A stretch of 48,203 bases of DNA from an uncultured Alphaproteobacteria bacterium. GTDB taxonomy: Bacteria > Pseudomonadota > Alphaproteobacteria > RF32 > CAG-239. Position 1 is the stretch's first letter; each line of letters starts with the position of its first letter. Of the stretch, positions 33,266-42,944 are shown piece by piece. The notes under the pieces are model-generated. The model made no database searches. It was not told the DNA's origin and saw only the letters and a list, made by a program, of their open reading frames with translations. The DNA lies in NCBI GenBank assembly GCA_934276635.1, contig CAKQTH010000009.1:1-48203 (forward strand). The letters run 5' to 3'. A program made the translations under genes and the position numbers.

Positions 33266-33302
33266 ATAAAAGTGCCGCCAATAAAATTGACGACACTTTT
33301 AT
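33266..33302 (-). terminator. Terminator of ppdK
   Basis: ATAAAAGTG and CACTTTTAT close a hairpin with inner CAAT/ATTG pairing, directly downstream of the ppdK stop on the minus strand. Confidence 0.7.
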
Positions 33303-33324
33303 CAGCTTTCAGATGCACTGCTGA

Positions 33325-36012
33325 TTATTTATGGCAGCAGCATCCGCAAACCTTTTTTGTTCCTTCCTTTTTTGCCTTAACTGCGGCCTGAGCTGCAGCC
33401 AAACGGGCAACAGGTACACGGAACGGAGAGCAAGATACATAATCCAAACCTACTTCATTGAAGAATTCGATAGATTTCGGATCACCGCCGTGTTCACCGC
33501 ATACACCGAGGTGCAATGACGGGTTAACTTCACGGCCGCACTTGCAAGCTCTGGCAACCAGTTTACCAACGCCTTCAACATCAATTGATGCGAACGGATC
33601 AGCAACATATACGCCTTTTGCTCTGTATTCATCCAAGATTGCGCCTGTATCATCACGGCTCATACCCAAAGTTGTCTGGGTCAGATCGTTTGTGCCGAAA
33701 CCGAAGAATGCAGCAGATTTTGCAATTTCTTCAGCCATCAAAGCGGCTCTCGGCAACTCAATCATTGTACCTACAATGTAGTCAATCTTGTCTCCTTTTT
33801 CGGCAAATACTTTTGCAGCTGTGGTATCAATAATATCTTTAACGATATCAAGCTCTCTCTTAGAACCCGTAAGCGGAACTTCAATTTCAGGAATAACTTT
33901 GATTCCTTCAGCTTTGCATTCCAAAGCGGCTTCCAAAATAGCGCGTGTCTGCATTTCACCGATTTCAGGATATGTAATCGGCAGACGGCATCCGCGGTGG
34001 CCGAGCATCGGGTTTGCTTCATGCAAAGAATCTGCTCTGGTCTTTACCTGAGCCAAAGTCTTTCCGAGTTTGTCGGCAAGCTCCTGCATTTCTGCATCGG
34101 TATGTGGCAAAAATTCGTGCAACGGCGGGTCGAGCAAACGGATAGTAACCGGCAGACCGTCCATAATTTTGAACAAATCTTTGAAGTCTTGTTTTTGATA
34201 CGGCAACAAACGAGCCAAAGCCTCACGACGGCCGGCTTCATCATCAGCCAAAATCATTGCGCGCATATCCGTAATTCTGTTTGCGTCAAAGAACATATGT
34301 TCCGTACGAGCCAAACCGATACCTTCAGCACCAAAATCACGAGCCTGTTTTGCATCTTTCGGAGTTTCGGCATTAGCGCGAACTCTAAGTGTTCTGATTT
34401 CATCAACCCAGCCCATCAATTTTCCGAAGTTGCCGCTGTTTGTGTCAGCATTAACGGTCGGAACTTTGCCTTCGATAATCTGGCCTTTGGCACCATCCAA
34501 AGATACCCAATCGCCTTCTTTGATAACTGCGCCGGATTTTGTGGTCATTGTTTTTGTCTTGTAGTCGATAACAATGTCATGAGAACCGGAAACGCACGGA
34601 GTACCCATACCGCGGGCAACAACGGCTGCGTGCGATGTCATACCGCCGCGAGCTGTAATAACGCCCTGAGAAGCATGCATACCGCCGATATCTTCAGGAG
34701 ATGTTTCGTTTCTAATCAAGACAACTTTTTCGCCTCTGGCATTCCATGCTTCTGCATCTTCTGCGCAGAATACGGCACGGCCTACGGCTGCTCCCGGAGA
34801 TGCCGGAAGACCTGTTGCAATAACATTTCTCTTAGCTTTCGGGTCAAGCATCGGGTGCAACAACTGGTCAAGCTGATCAGCGCCGACGCGCATAATAGCT
34901 TCTTCTTTGTTTAGCATACCTTCTTCAACCATTTCAACAGCCATACGAACGGCAGCAGCTGCTGTTCTCTTTCCGTTACGGCATTGAAGCATCCAAAGTT
35001 TTCCGTGTTCAATGGTAAATTCCATATCCTGCATATCTTTGTAGTGAGCTTCAAGCTTGTTGCGTACATCAACCAATTCTTCATAAAGATGGGGCCATTT
35101 TTCTTCCAAAGATGTGCCGTCGCCGCGAGAAGCCATCGGTTGCGGGGTTCTGATACCAGCAACAACATCTTCACCTTGAGCGTTTACAAGATATTCGCCG
35201 TAATAAACATTTTCACCGGTAGCCGGGTCACGAGAGAAGCAAACACCTGTTGCACAGTCATCGCCAGCATTACCGAATACCATGGTCTGAACATTAACCG
35301 CTGTACCCCAGTCGCCCGGAATATTGTTAAGTTTACGATAGATGATAGCGCGTTCAACCATCCAGGAACCGAATACGGCGCCGATACCCGCCCACAGCTG
35401 TTCCCACGGATCCTGCGGAACGACTTTGCCGATTTTTTGGCCGATTTCTTTATATTCTTTAACCAATTCTTTCAAATCTTCGGCTGTCAAATCTGTATCA
35501 GACTTATAGCCCTTAGATTTTTTCATATTTTCGAGAGCTTCTTCATACAAATCCAAATCTGCGCCCAAAACCACATCAGAGAACATCTGCAAAAAGCGGC
35601 GATAAGAGTCATAAGCAAATCTTTCGCTGCCCGAAGCTTTTGCCAACGCCTTAACTGTTTCGTCATTCAAACCAAGGTTCAAAACCGTATCCATCATACC
35701 AGGCATAGAAACTCTGGCGCCTGAACGAACGGAGAACAACAACGGGTTGTTTGCATCGGCAAACTTTTTGCCCATAATTTTTTCAACGCCGGCAACGGCT
35801 GCTTTTACCTGTTCTTTCAAATCGGCAGGATAAGTTTTGTTATTTGCATAGTAATATGTGCAAACTTCGGTTGTTACGGTAAATCCGGGAGGTACGGGGA
35901 GGCCTACTTTGTTCATTTCCGCAAGGTTGGCACCCTTACCGCCAAGGAGATTTCTCATTCCGGCGTCGCCTTCTGCGCTGCCGTTTCCAAAAGTATATAC
36001 CCATTTATTCAT
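33325..36012 (-). CDS. ppdK: Pyruvate, phosphate dikinase
   Basis: The 895-residue enzyme interconverts ATP, phosphate and pyruvate with AMP, pyrophosphate and phosphoenolpyruvate, allowing gluconeogenesis or pyrophosphate-dependent glycolysis. The N-terminal ATP-grasp domain has NLLGGKGANLAEM, GFTVTTE and SVRSGARVSMPGMMDT. The phosphohistidine swivel carries GGMTSHAAVVARGMG with His461. The C-terminal TIM barrel has LARTEHMF, LGHRGCRL, GTNDLTQ and the catalytic cysteine in GVCGEHGGDP. The tail KKVCGCCCHK is an unusual cysteine cluster. The ATG at 36012 is used; AGGAGC lies 12 bases upstream. It is a single-gene transcript with its own terminator. Confidence 0.97.
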   Translation of the reverse strand: MNKWVYTFGNGSAEGDAGMRNLLGGKGANLAEMNKVGLPVPPGFTVTTEVCTYYYANNKTYPADLKEQVKAAVAGVEKIMGKKFADANNPLLFSVRSGARVSMPGMMDTVLNLGLNDETVKALAKASGSERFAYDSYRRFLQMFSDVVLGADLDLYEEALENMKKSKGYKSDTDLTAEDLKELVKEYKEIGQKIGKVVPQDPWEQLWAGIGAVFGSWMVERAIIYRKLNNIPGDWGTAVNVQTMVFGNAGDDCATGVCFSRDPATGENVYYGEYLVNAQGEDVVAGIRTPQPMASRGDGTSLEEKWPHLYEELVDVRNKLEAHYKDMQDMEFTIEHGKLWMLQCRNGKRTAAAAVRMAVEMVEEGMLNKEEAIMRVGADQLDQLLHPMLDPKAKRNVIATGLPASPGAAVGRAVFCAEDAEAWNARGEKVVLIRNETSPEDIGGMHASQGVITARGGMTSHAAVVARGMGTPCVSGSHDIVIDYKTKTMTTKSGAVIKEGDWVSLDGAKGQIIEGKVPTVNADTNSGNFGKLMGWVDEIRTLRVRANAETPKDAKQARDFGAEGIGLARTEHMFFDANRITDMRAMILADDEAGRREALARLLPYQKQDFKDLFKIMDGLPVTIRLLDPPLHEFLPHTDAEMQELADKLGKTLAQVKTRADSLHEANPMLGHRGCRLPITYPEIGEMQTRAILEAALECKAEGIKVIPEIEVPLTGSKRELDIVKDIIDTTAAKVFAEKGDKIDYIVGTMIELPRAALMAEEIAKSAAFFGFGTNDLTQTTLGMSRDDTGAILDEYRAKGVYVADPFASIDVEGVGKLVARACKCGREVNPSLHLGVCGEHGGDPKSIEFFNEVGLDYVSCSPFRVPVARLAAAQAAVKAKKEGTKKVCGCCCHK

Positions 36013-36156
36013 GGTAAATATTGCTCCTATCAGCATAAAGTTAAAACACAGCCGCTATACGCAGCTCTCGAAATAAATTCAAACCGAATTTATAACACTT
36101 AATTTGATTCTTCAAGCAAAAAACGCATCTTATTTTGCAAAAATATCGGATTTATC

Positions 36157-37995
36157 CTAAAAAGCCCGCAAAATATATTCACTCAGCTTTTCATTGAAGA
36201 AAGATGCATCGCTGACGCATTCTCCTTCGGCAATTTTTGCCTGGTCAAGCAAAATCCGCGCAACATCTGCAACTTTTTGCTTGTTTGCATCGTCATGCAG
36301 AGCTTCCGCCATTTTGATAATCAGCTTATGATACGGATTAATCTCCAAAATTCTGTTACTTGCAAAAGTCGTCTGCTGCTGGTGCGAACGCATCAGTCTT
36401 TCAAGGTGAATGCTCATCTGGCCTTTTTCTACCGAAAGCGCGGCCGGACTTTTTGTCAGTCTGTCGGTTTCTTCAACTTTTGAAACTTCGCCTTTGAAGA
36501 TTTCACCCATAAACGTAACCAGCGCGTCGATATCTTCTTTTTTGCCTTTTTCTTCATCTCTGGCTGCTTTCATATCAAAATCGGCAGACGCAATATGCTT
36601 GATGGCAAAATCTTTATAGCTTGCCAAAGTCTGAGTCCAAAACTCGTCAATCGGGTCGGTCAGCAGCAAAACCTCAATTCCTTTATTCTTAAAAATTTCA
36701 AGTTGAGGGTTGTTTTCAAGCGTGTTTGCATCATCGCCGGTAATATAATATATGGTCTTTTGCTCCGGCTGAGCGCGTGAAATATATTCATCAAGCGAAG
36801 TCAGCTTACCGGCAGATTTTGTTGAAACAAAGCGCGACAATTCCGCAATCTCGTTACGATTTACAAAATCTTCATATATGCCTTCTTTGAACGCAATGCC
36901 GAAATTGTCCCAAAACTTTGCATAATCTTCGGCATCTTTGCTTCTTGTTTTGAGCTCTTTTAAGATTCTTGAAATAATGCCGCTTCTGATTTTTGCAATC
37001 AGCGGGCTTTTCTGCAGCATCTCTCGAGATATATTCAGCGGCAAATCCGCACTGTCCACGATTCCTTTTACAAAACGCAGATACATCGGCATCAGCTCTT
37101 CAACCTTGTCGGAAATAAACACACGGTTTACATAAAGTTTGAGCCCCTGCTTTTTGTCCGGCTGAAACAAATCATACGGCCGGGTTGACGGAATAAACAG
37201 CAACGATGTGTATTCCAAATTTCCTTCCGCCTTAAAATGAAGAGTCATCCAAGGTTCATCAAAGTTTTTGGAAACATATTGATAAAAGTCTTTATATTGT
37301 TCTTTGGTGATTTCCGCCTTATTACGCGCCCACAATGCAGAACCTTTGTTTACCGTTTCTTCGCCGTGCTCGCCCAAATCAAGCACAATCGGATAGTTTA
37401 TATGATCCGAATATGTCGTGATGATATGGCGTAAATAAATCGTATCCGTAAAATCTTTAGCATCTTCTTTTAAGTGCAGAGTGATTTCCGTTCCGTTCAC
37501 ATCTTTTTGTGCATCTTCGATTTCAAAGCTGCCGCGGCCGTCCGAAACCCATTTATAAGCTTTGTCTTCACCGGCTTTTTTAGTCAAAATTTCAACTTTT
37601 TCGGCAACCATAAACGCCGAATAAAAACCGACGCCGAATTTTCCGATAAGATCAACAACCGAACCATTGTCTTTTGCATTTGCCACAAAATCAGCCGTGC
37701 CCGATTTTGCGATTGTACCGATATTTTTAATCAAATCCTCATGATTCATACCGATACCGTTATCCGCAATTTTCAAAATATTGTCTTTTGCATTCGGCGT
37801 GATAACAATCTTAAATTCTCCCGACTGTTTTGCAATATCGGGGCTCATCAACGCCACATAACGCAGCTTGTCGCATGCGTCCGACGCATTTGAAATCAAC
37901 TCGCGCAAAAATATCTGACGCTCCGAATAAAGCGAATTTATCACAATATCCAAAAGCTGCGAAACTTCAGTTTGAAAACTTATTTTTTCTGACAT
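36157..37995 (-). CDS. htpG: Chaperone HtpG (Hsp90)
   Basis: The 612-residue ATP-dependent chaperone has the GHKL ATPase motifs in order: ELISNASDACDKLR, DNGIGM, IGTIAKSGT and GKFGVGFYSAFMVA. The middle domain follows (SLLFIPSTRPYDLF, catalytic arginine region LPLNISREMLQ), then the C-terminal dimerisation domain. GGGAG lies eight bases before the ATG at 37995; an in-frame start seven codons upstream lacks support. No sigma-32-type promoter was identified with confidence. Confidence 0.97.
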   Translation of the reverse strand: MSEKISFQTEVSQLLDIVINSLYSERQIFLRELISNASDACDKLRYVALMSPDIAKQSGEFKIVITPNAKDNILKIADNGIGMNHEDLIKNIGTIAKSGTADFVANAKDNGSVVDLIGKFGVGFYSAFMVAEKVEILTKKAGEDKAYKWVSDGRGSFEIEDAQKDVNGTEITLHLKEDAKDFTDTIYLRHIITTYSDHINYPIVLDLGEHGEETVNKGSALWARNKAEITKEQYKDFYQYVSKNFDEPWMTLHFKAEGNLEYTSLLFIPSTRPYDLFQPDKKQGLKLYVNRVFISDKVEELMPMYLRFVKGIVDSADLPLNISREMLQKSPLIAKIRSGIISRILKELKTRSKDAEDYAKFWDNFGIAFKEGIYEDFVNRNEIAELSRFVSTKSAGKLTSLDEYISRAQPEQKTIYYITGDDANTLENNPQLEIFKNKGIEVLLLTDPIDEFWTQTLASYKDFAIKHIASADFDMKAARDEEKGKKEDIDALVTFMGEIFKGEVSKVEETDRLTKSPAALSVEKGQMSIHLERLMRSHQQQTTFASNRILEINPYHKLIIKMAEALHDDANKQKVADVARILLDQAKIAEGECVSDASFFNEKLSEYILRAF

Positions 37996-38146
37996 ATACA
38001 AATCTCCCAAAAACAAATCTGCTATTTATATGGGGTGCAAAGAACAACTTCGCAACACAATATGCAAAATTTTTCTTGATTTTATTAAATAAAGCAGTAA
38101 ATATAATCGTGAATTTTTACAATACAGATTTTTGAGGAGATAAAAA

Positions 38147-38386
38147 ATGGCTTCTGTTGTTAATGATTCCTGCATCAAATGCAGATCTTGCGTTTCTGTT
38201 TGTCCGGTAAGCGCATTCCATGAGTGCGATTCTCAGATGGTTATTGATCCGGATACATGCATTGAATGCGGCGTTTGCATTTCCGAATGCCCGCAAGATG
38301 CAATTTCATCTGAAGACGAAGCAGATGCAAAATGGGTAGAATTCAATGCCGAACAGGCAAAAGTTTGCCCGAGTGCAGATGAATAA
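38147..38386 (+). CDS. 2[4Fe-4S] ferredoxin
   Basis: The 79-residue electron carrier has two clusters: CIKCRSCVSVCPVSAF and CIECGVCISECPQDAI. The second motif is the standard CxxCxxCxxxCP. The first has the same spacing, and the loop FHECDSQ adds a further cysteine as in chromatium- and 7Fe-type ferredoxins. An acidic tail follows. GAGGAG precedes the start. It would serve low-potential reactions such as those of pyruvate:ferredoxin oxidoreductase, which is not in this window. A terminator separates it from the kinase gene. Confidence 0.93.
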   Translation: MASVVNDSCIKCRSCVSVCPVSAFHECDSQMVIDPDTCIECGVCISECPQDAISSEDEADAKWVEFNAEQAKVCPSADE

Positions 38387-38406
38387 TTGAAAAAATATGA
38401 GCTTTG

Positions 38407-38457
38407 AAAAATCCCTGACTTATTTTGCAAAAAAACAAGGCGGGGATTTTTATTTTT
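38407..38457 (+). terminator. Terminator after the ferredoxin gene
   Basis: AAAAATCCC and GGGGATTTTT close a stem around a long A-rich loop, then a T-rich tail. Confidence 0.6.
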
Positions 38458-38474
38458 GATAAAGGTTGCAGAAT

Positions 38475-39503
38475 ATGGAAAATCAAAATAACAATCCTGA
38501 TACAATGTATGATGTTGTCGGAATCGGCAATGCGATTATTGATGTTTTGGCAAAAGTAGGCGACGGGTTTTTAACCGAAAGAGGCCTTCCGAAAGGCACA
38601 ATGTGTTTGGTTGACGCGCCGAAGGCCGGTGAAATTTATAATGACATCTTACCGGAGCGTGAAGTTTCGGGCGGTTCTGCCGCAAACACGGTTGCCGGGC
38701 TTGCCTCGCTCGGAGCAGACTGCGCCTTTATTGGAAAAATCCACGATGACGAGATGGGGCAAAAATTTCAACGCGACATCGGACGCGCCGGAATCGATAT
38801 GTTTACATCTCCGCTTTTGGACGGGCCGTTCACCGGACGCAGCATAGTTTTGGTAACTCCCGATGCCGAACGCTCAATGTTTACATATCTCGGCGCATCT
38901 AAAAAATTGTCGGCCGCGGATATTGACGAAAACACCATAAAAGCAGCAAAAATAACTTTTATTGAGGGATATTTGTGGGACGAAGATAATGCAAAAGAAG
39001 CTGTTTTGAAAGCCTGTGAAATTGCGCACAAATACGGCCGTCAGGTTGCGTTTACCCTGTCCGATAAATCATACTTGGCAAAATTCCGCACCGAACTTTT
39101 AGATTTGATAAAAAATCATATCGACATTTTGTTCGGCAATGAAGAAGAACTGAAATCTTTGTTTAACCACGATGATTTTTATGAATGTCTGGATATGGTA
39201 AAGCCGCTGGTAGAAATTGCGGCAATTACGCGAAACGCAAAGGGTTCTGTGGTTGTAAACGGCAGAATTAAGATTTTTATCGAGGCGGAAGAAATCAGCG
39301 ATGTTGTTGACACAACCGGTGCCGGTGATATGTATGCGGCTGGATTTTTGTATGGAATGAGCCGCGGGCGCAGCCTCGGAACCTGTGCAATGATAGGCGG
39401 AATCGCAGCATCGGAAATTATCGGGCACTACGGGGCAAGACCTGATGTTTCACTGCGCGGATTTGTTCGCAACAAATTATTGCAATATGGCAAAAAAGCA
39501 TAA
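38475..39503 (+). CDS. PfkB-family carbohydrate/nucleoside kinase
   Basis: A ribokinase-fold sugar or adenosine kinase of about 342 residues. The N-terminal substrate region is VGIGNAIIDVLAKVGDGFL with GGSAANTVAGLASLGA; the C-terminal signature DTTGAGDMYAAGFLYG holds the anion hole and catalytic Asp. The NAIIDV opening and the arrangement resemble the adenosine kinase branch found in alphaproteobacteria, but the substrate is not provable. AAAGG precedes the ATG at 38475; an upstream TTG is less likely. It follows the ferredoxin gene after a terminator. Confidence 0.87.
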   Translation: MENQNNNPDTMYDVVGIGNAIIDVLAKVGDGFLTERGLPKGTMCLVDAPKAGEIYNDILPEREVSGGSAANTVAGLASLGADCAFIGKIHDDEMGQKFQRDIGRAGIDMFTSPLLDGPFTGRSIVLVTPDAERSMFTYLGASKKLSAADIDENTIKAAKITFIEGYLWDEDNAKEAVLKACEIAHKYGRQVAFTLSDKSYLAKFRTELLDLIKNHIDILFGNEEELKSLFNHDDFYECLDMVKPLVEIAAITRNAKGSVVVNGRIKIFIEAEEISDVVDTTGAGDMYAAGFLYGMSRGRSLGTCAMIGGIAASEIIGHYGARPDVSLRGFVRNKLLQYGKKA

Positions 39504-39610
39504 ATAAACTATTGTAATTTAAAATTATCGCGCTATTGTACGAAAAAATTTTGTATATTTGCCGAAAACGGCAGATAGGTTTTTTATGGCCTGTTTTTCA
39601 AGGACATAAA

Positions 39611-39838
39611 TGATATAATTTAATCGGTAAGGCTATTTATGGAAAATAGCCTTGCTGGGAATCAGAAGGGCGACAAAGTGTACAATTAGTGCACAAGGCG
39701 TCTTCTGATGACATGACAACTTTCGGGTACGGTCTTTTTTTCATAAATGGCCGTGCTGGAAATCAGAAGGGAGACGAAGTGTACAATTAGTACACGAGGA
39801 AGTCTTCTGATGACATGACGACCATTTAGGAAAAAAAG
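39611..39838 (+). promoter_or_regulatory. typA promoter and duplicated structured leader
   Basis: The extended -10 TGATATAAT lies at 39611-39619. The leader, about 210 bases, holds a hairpin (AAGGCTATTT/AAATAGCCTT) and then two related modules about 101 bases apart. Each has ATCAGAAG pairing with CTTCTGAT, a purine-rich internal loop, and an inner hairpin GTGTAC-AATTA-GTGCAC (first) or GTGTAC-AATTA-GTACAC (second), then TGACATGAC. The inner stem changes from a wobble pair to a Watson-Crick pair between modules, which supports an RNA structure. The gap of 335 bases before typA contains no gene. Confidence 0.75.
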
Positions 39839-41659
39839 ATGATGATGAGAAATATTGCTATTATAGCCCATGTCGACCACGGAAAAACTACTTTGGTTGA
39901 CGCCATTTTGAAACAGAGCGGGACTTTCAGAGATAATCAGAAAGTTGAAACCTGCGTTATGGACAGCAACGATTTGGAAAGAGAAAGAGGCATTACCATT
40001 CTTTCAAAGTGCACTTCCGTTGATTGGCACGATGTACATATAAATATTGTTGATACTCCGGGTCACGCGGATTTCGGCGGCGAAGTAGAGCGAATCCTGT
40101 CTATGGTTGATGGCGTCGTATTGCTGGTAGACTCGGCAGAAGGCCCGATGCCGCAAACAAAGTTTGTACTCGGAAAGGCGCTTAAAGTCGGTTTGAGACC
40201 GATTGTCGTCATCAATAAAGCAGATAAGTCCGATGCCCGCTGCGATGAAGTTTTAAACGAGGTTTTTGACCTGTTCGTCAGCCTCAATGCCAATGATGAA
40301 CAGCTCGATTTTCCGGTACTGTACGCATCAGGACGCAACGGCTGGGCAGTCAAAGATTTGGCCGATGAGCACAAAGATTTAACCCCGCTGTTTGAGCTGA
40401 TTAAGTCTTATGTTCCGGAGCCGGTTTGCGAGCCGGACAAGCCGTTTTCAATGTTGGCCACAACTTTGGAAGCCGACAAATTTATCGGCCGTCTGTTGAC
40501 CGGAAAAGTTCACTCCGGAAGTTTGCATGTTAATGACACCATCAAGGTTCTCGACGGCAGCAATCACGAGATTGAGCGCGTACGCATCAGCAAAATCTTG
40601 GCTTATAAGGGCTTGAACCGCGTTGCTTTGGAAGAAGCTCATGCCGGCGATATTATTGCGGTTGCCGGTGTTGTCAAAGGCACCGTTGCCGACACTTTGT
40701 GCGCAATGGAAGTTACCGAGGCGATTCACGCACAGCCGATTGATCCGCCGACACTTGCCATGACTTTTTCAATCAACGATTCCCCTCTTGCCGGCCGCGA
40801 CGGCGACAAAGTTACATCGCGTATGATTTGGGACAGACTTTGCAAAGAAGCTGAGGGCAATATCGCGCTGAAAATTTCGCGTACAGACACCACGGATTCT
40901 TTTGAGGTTGCAGGCCGCGGAGAACTTCAGCTCGGCGTTTTGATTGAAACAATGCGCCGCGAAGGCTTTGAGCTTTCTATCTCTCGTCCGAAAGTTTTGA
41001 TGAAAAAAGACGAAAACGGAAATCTGCTCGAGCCGGTTGAAGAAGTTACGATTGATGTTGATGAAGAATTCTCCGGCGTTGTGGTTGAAAAACTCGGCCA
41101 GAAGCGCGCCGAATTGGTTGAGATGATACCGTCTCAGCTCGGCAACAAAGTTCGTCTGATTTTCACAGCTCCGTCGCGTGGGCTTATCGGATATCACTCC
41201 GAATTTTTGACCGACACCCGCGGAACCGGCGTTATGAACCGCTTGTTCAAAGGTTATGAACCGTATAAGGGTGACATTGAAACCCGCCGTAACGGTGTTT
41301 TGATTTCGGCCGAAAACGGTACCGCAATCGCATATTCTTTGTGGAAGTTGCAAGACCGCGGTCCGATGTTTATTGATGCGAATGTTCCGGTTTATACAGG
41401 TATGATTATCGGCGAGCACACAAAATCTAACGATTTGGAGGTTAACTGCTGCAAATCTAAACAGCTGACCAACATTCGTGCAGCCGGAAAAGATGAGGCG
41501 ATTGACCTTATTCCGCCACGCAAATTGAGTCTGGAGCAGGCTTTGTCATATATTCAAGCCGATGAGCTGTTGGAAGTTACGCCGAAAACTCTCCGCTTGC
41601 GCAAAAAGATTTTGGATTCGTTGCAAAGAAAGCGCAGCAAACCAGAATTGGTTGAATAG
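39839..41659 (+). CDS. typA: Translational GTPase TypA/BipA
   Basis: A ribosome-associated GTPase of 604-606 residues that aids 50S assembly and stress adaptation. G motifs: AHVDHGKTTL (G1), RERGITI (G2), DTPGHADFGGEVER (G3), VINKADK (G4) and YASGRNG (G5). An EF-Tu-like domain II, EF-G-like domains III and V (GRGELQLGVLIETMRREGFE, APSRGLIGYHSEFLTDTRG) and the TypA-specific C-terminal domain (DRGPMFIDANVPVYTGMIIG) follow. Three ATG codons in a row occur at 39839, 39842 and 39845, with TAGGA upstream, so the exact start is unclear. The duplicated leader suggests post-transcriptional control. Confidence 0.97.
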   Translation: MMMRNIAIIAHVDHGKTTLVDAILKQSGTFRDNQKVETCVMDSNDLERERGITILSKCTSVDWHDVHINIVDTPGHADFGGEVERILSMVDGVVLLVDSAEGPMPQTKFVLGKALKVGLRPIVVINKADKSDARCDEVLNEVFDLFVSLNANDEQLDFPVLYASGRNGWAVKDLADEHKDLTPLFELIKSYVPEPVCEPDKPFSMLATTLEADKFIGRLLTGKVHSGSLHVNDTIKVLDGSNHEIERVRISKILAYKGLNRVALEEAHAGDIIAVAGVVKGTVADTLCAMEVTEAIHAQPIDPPTLAMTFSINDSPLAGRDGDKVTSRMIWDRLCKEAEGNIALKISRTDTTDSFEVAGRGELQLGVLIETMRREGFELSISRPKVLMKKDENGNLLEPVEEVTIDVDEEFSGVVVEKLGQKRAELVEMIPSQLGNKVRLIFTAPSRGLIGYHSEFLTDTRGTGVMNRLFKGYEPYKGDIETRRNGVLISAENGTAIAYSLWKLQDRGPMFIDANVPVYTGMIIGEHTKSNDLEVNCCKSKQLTNIRAAGKDEAIDLIPPRKLSLEQALSYIQADELLEVTPKTLRLRKKILDSLQRKRSKPELVE

Positions 41660-41674
41660 CTTTTATAACCGCTT

Positions 41675-41708
41675 AAAAAAAGAGTCGGCTCGCCCGGCTC
41701 TTTTTTTG
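41675..41708 (+). terminator. Terminator after typA
   Basis: AAAAAGAG with CGG and CCGGCTCTTTTTTT form a hairpin with a long T run. Confidence 0.75.
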
Positions 41709-41777
41709 TGGCAAACGAGGCAAATTGCTTGCAAAGTTCGGCAAAATCTGTTTAAATCCCAGGCAAAGGAAAAAAAT

Positions 41778-42707
41778 ATGCAAAAACAAAAATCCGCCAG
41801 AAACAAAACAATAGACACTCCGCTTGAAGATAATTTGGAGTTTTTCAGCCGCTGCCTGCAAAAAATCAGCAAAAACTGCAGACCAGACGACATAATAAAC
41901 AAGACAATCTGCGGCGATACTTTTAAGATTTTGCCCCTGCTCCCGCGCGAATTTGTTGATTTGATGATTGTCGATCCGCCGTATAATCTCACAAAAAATT
42001 ATCACGGCAACAAATTTTGCGAACAAGATGATAAACAGTATGAAAAATATACCGAACAGTGGATTGAAGCCGCAAAACCGCTGCTGAAACCAAACGCGTC
42101 GATTTATGTTTGCTGCGACTGGAAATCGAGCCTTGTCATCGGCAATGTGCTGAAAAAACATTTTCATATTCAAAACCGCATCACCTGGGAACGCGAAAAA
42201 GGACGCGGCGCCAAAAGCAACTGGAAAAACAGTATGGAAGATATTTGGTTTGCAACCTGTTCGAACAACTATACCTTCAACCTTGACACAGTAAAAGTCC
42301 GCAAAAAAGTGATTGCACCATACAAAACAAACGGGACTCCGAAAGACTGGGAACAAACGGCGGACGGAAATTTTCGCAATACCTGCCCGTCAAACTTTTG
42401 GGGAGATATTTCGGTTCCGTATTGGTCGATGCCGGAGAACACCGCGCACCCGACGCAAAAGCCCGAAAAGTTGATTGCAAAACTCGTATTGGCAAGTTCA
42501 AACGCCGGCGATGTGGTTTTTGACCCGTTTTCCGGCTCGGGCACAACTTCGGTCGTGGCAAAAAAGCTCGGCCGCAAATATGTCGACATTGAGCAGAACA
42601 AAACCTATTGCGCTTGGGCGGAAAAACGGCTAGAATCCGCGGAATCAGATACTTCTATACAGGGTTATTCCGACGGCGTTTTTTGGGAAAGAAATTCTGT
42701 GCGATAG
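41778..42707 (+). CDS. Site-specific DNA methyltransferase, beta-class (probable N6-adenine)
   Basis: The 309-residue enzyme has VDPPYNLT (motif IV) near residue 65 and VFDPFSGSGTTSVVAKKLGR (motif I) near 255. Catalytic motif before cofactor motif is the beta-class order, shared with CcrM and several restriction-modification adenine methylases. The middle part, WEREKGRGAKSNWKNSMEDIWF, is a typical target-recognition neighbourhood. No restriction endonuclease gene is adjacent, so it looks like an orphan that may regulate genes or protect against foreign nucleases. It lacks the C-terminal domain of CcrM. AAAGGA lies seven bases before the ATG at 41778; the longer open frame upstream overlaps typA. 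Recognition site not deducible. Confidence 0.87.
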   Translation: MQKQKSARNKTIDTPLEDNLEFFSRCLQKISKNCRPDDIINKTICGDTFKILPLLPREFVDLMIVDPPYNLTKNYHGNKFCEQDDKQYEKYTEQWIEAAKPLLKPNASIYVCCDWKSSLVIGNVLKKHFHIQNRITWEREKGRGAKSNWKNSMEDIWFATCSNNYTFNLDTVKVRKKVIAPYKTNGTPKDWEQTADGNFRNTCPSNFWGDISVPYWSMPENTAHPTQKPEKLIAKLVLASSNAGDVVFDPFSGSGTTSVVAKKLGRKYVDIEQNKTYCAWAEKRLESAESDTSIQGYSDGVFWERNSVR

Positions 42708-42711
42708 CAAG

Positions 42712-42741
42712 AATAAGGCGGATTTCTCCGCCTTATTTTAT
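42712..42741. terminator. Bidirectional terminator
   Basis: AATAAGGCGGA and TCCGCCTTATT form an 11-bp stem with a four-base loop between convergent genes. Confidence 0.9.
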
Positions 42742-42944
42742 TTTGCTTTTTTCATACAGCAATCGGTTGCAACATAGGCCACAATTATACCGCTGACGCC
42801 GACCAGCATATAAATTATTTTGGTCAAGACATCAAGTCCGCCGAAAATAAATGTTACCAGATTAAAATCAAAAAATCCGATTAAGCCCCAGTTCAACGCC
42901 CCGATTACGGTCAGAAACAGTGCAATATTTTTGATTATATCCAT
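42738..42944 (-). CDS. DUF378-family small membrane protein
   Basis: The 68-residue protein has two hydrophobic segments, beginning MDIIKNIALFLTVIGALNWGLIG and containing FNLVTFIFG then IIYMLVGVSG, which is the DUF378 (YuzA-like) signature. Function unknown. AGGAG precedes the start at 42944; the longer open frame upstream has no start signal. Confidence 0.85.
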   Translation of the reverse strand: MDIIKNIALFLTVIGALNWGLIGFFDFNLVTFIFGGLDVLTKIIYMLVGVSGIIVAYVATDCCMKKAK

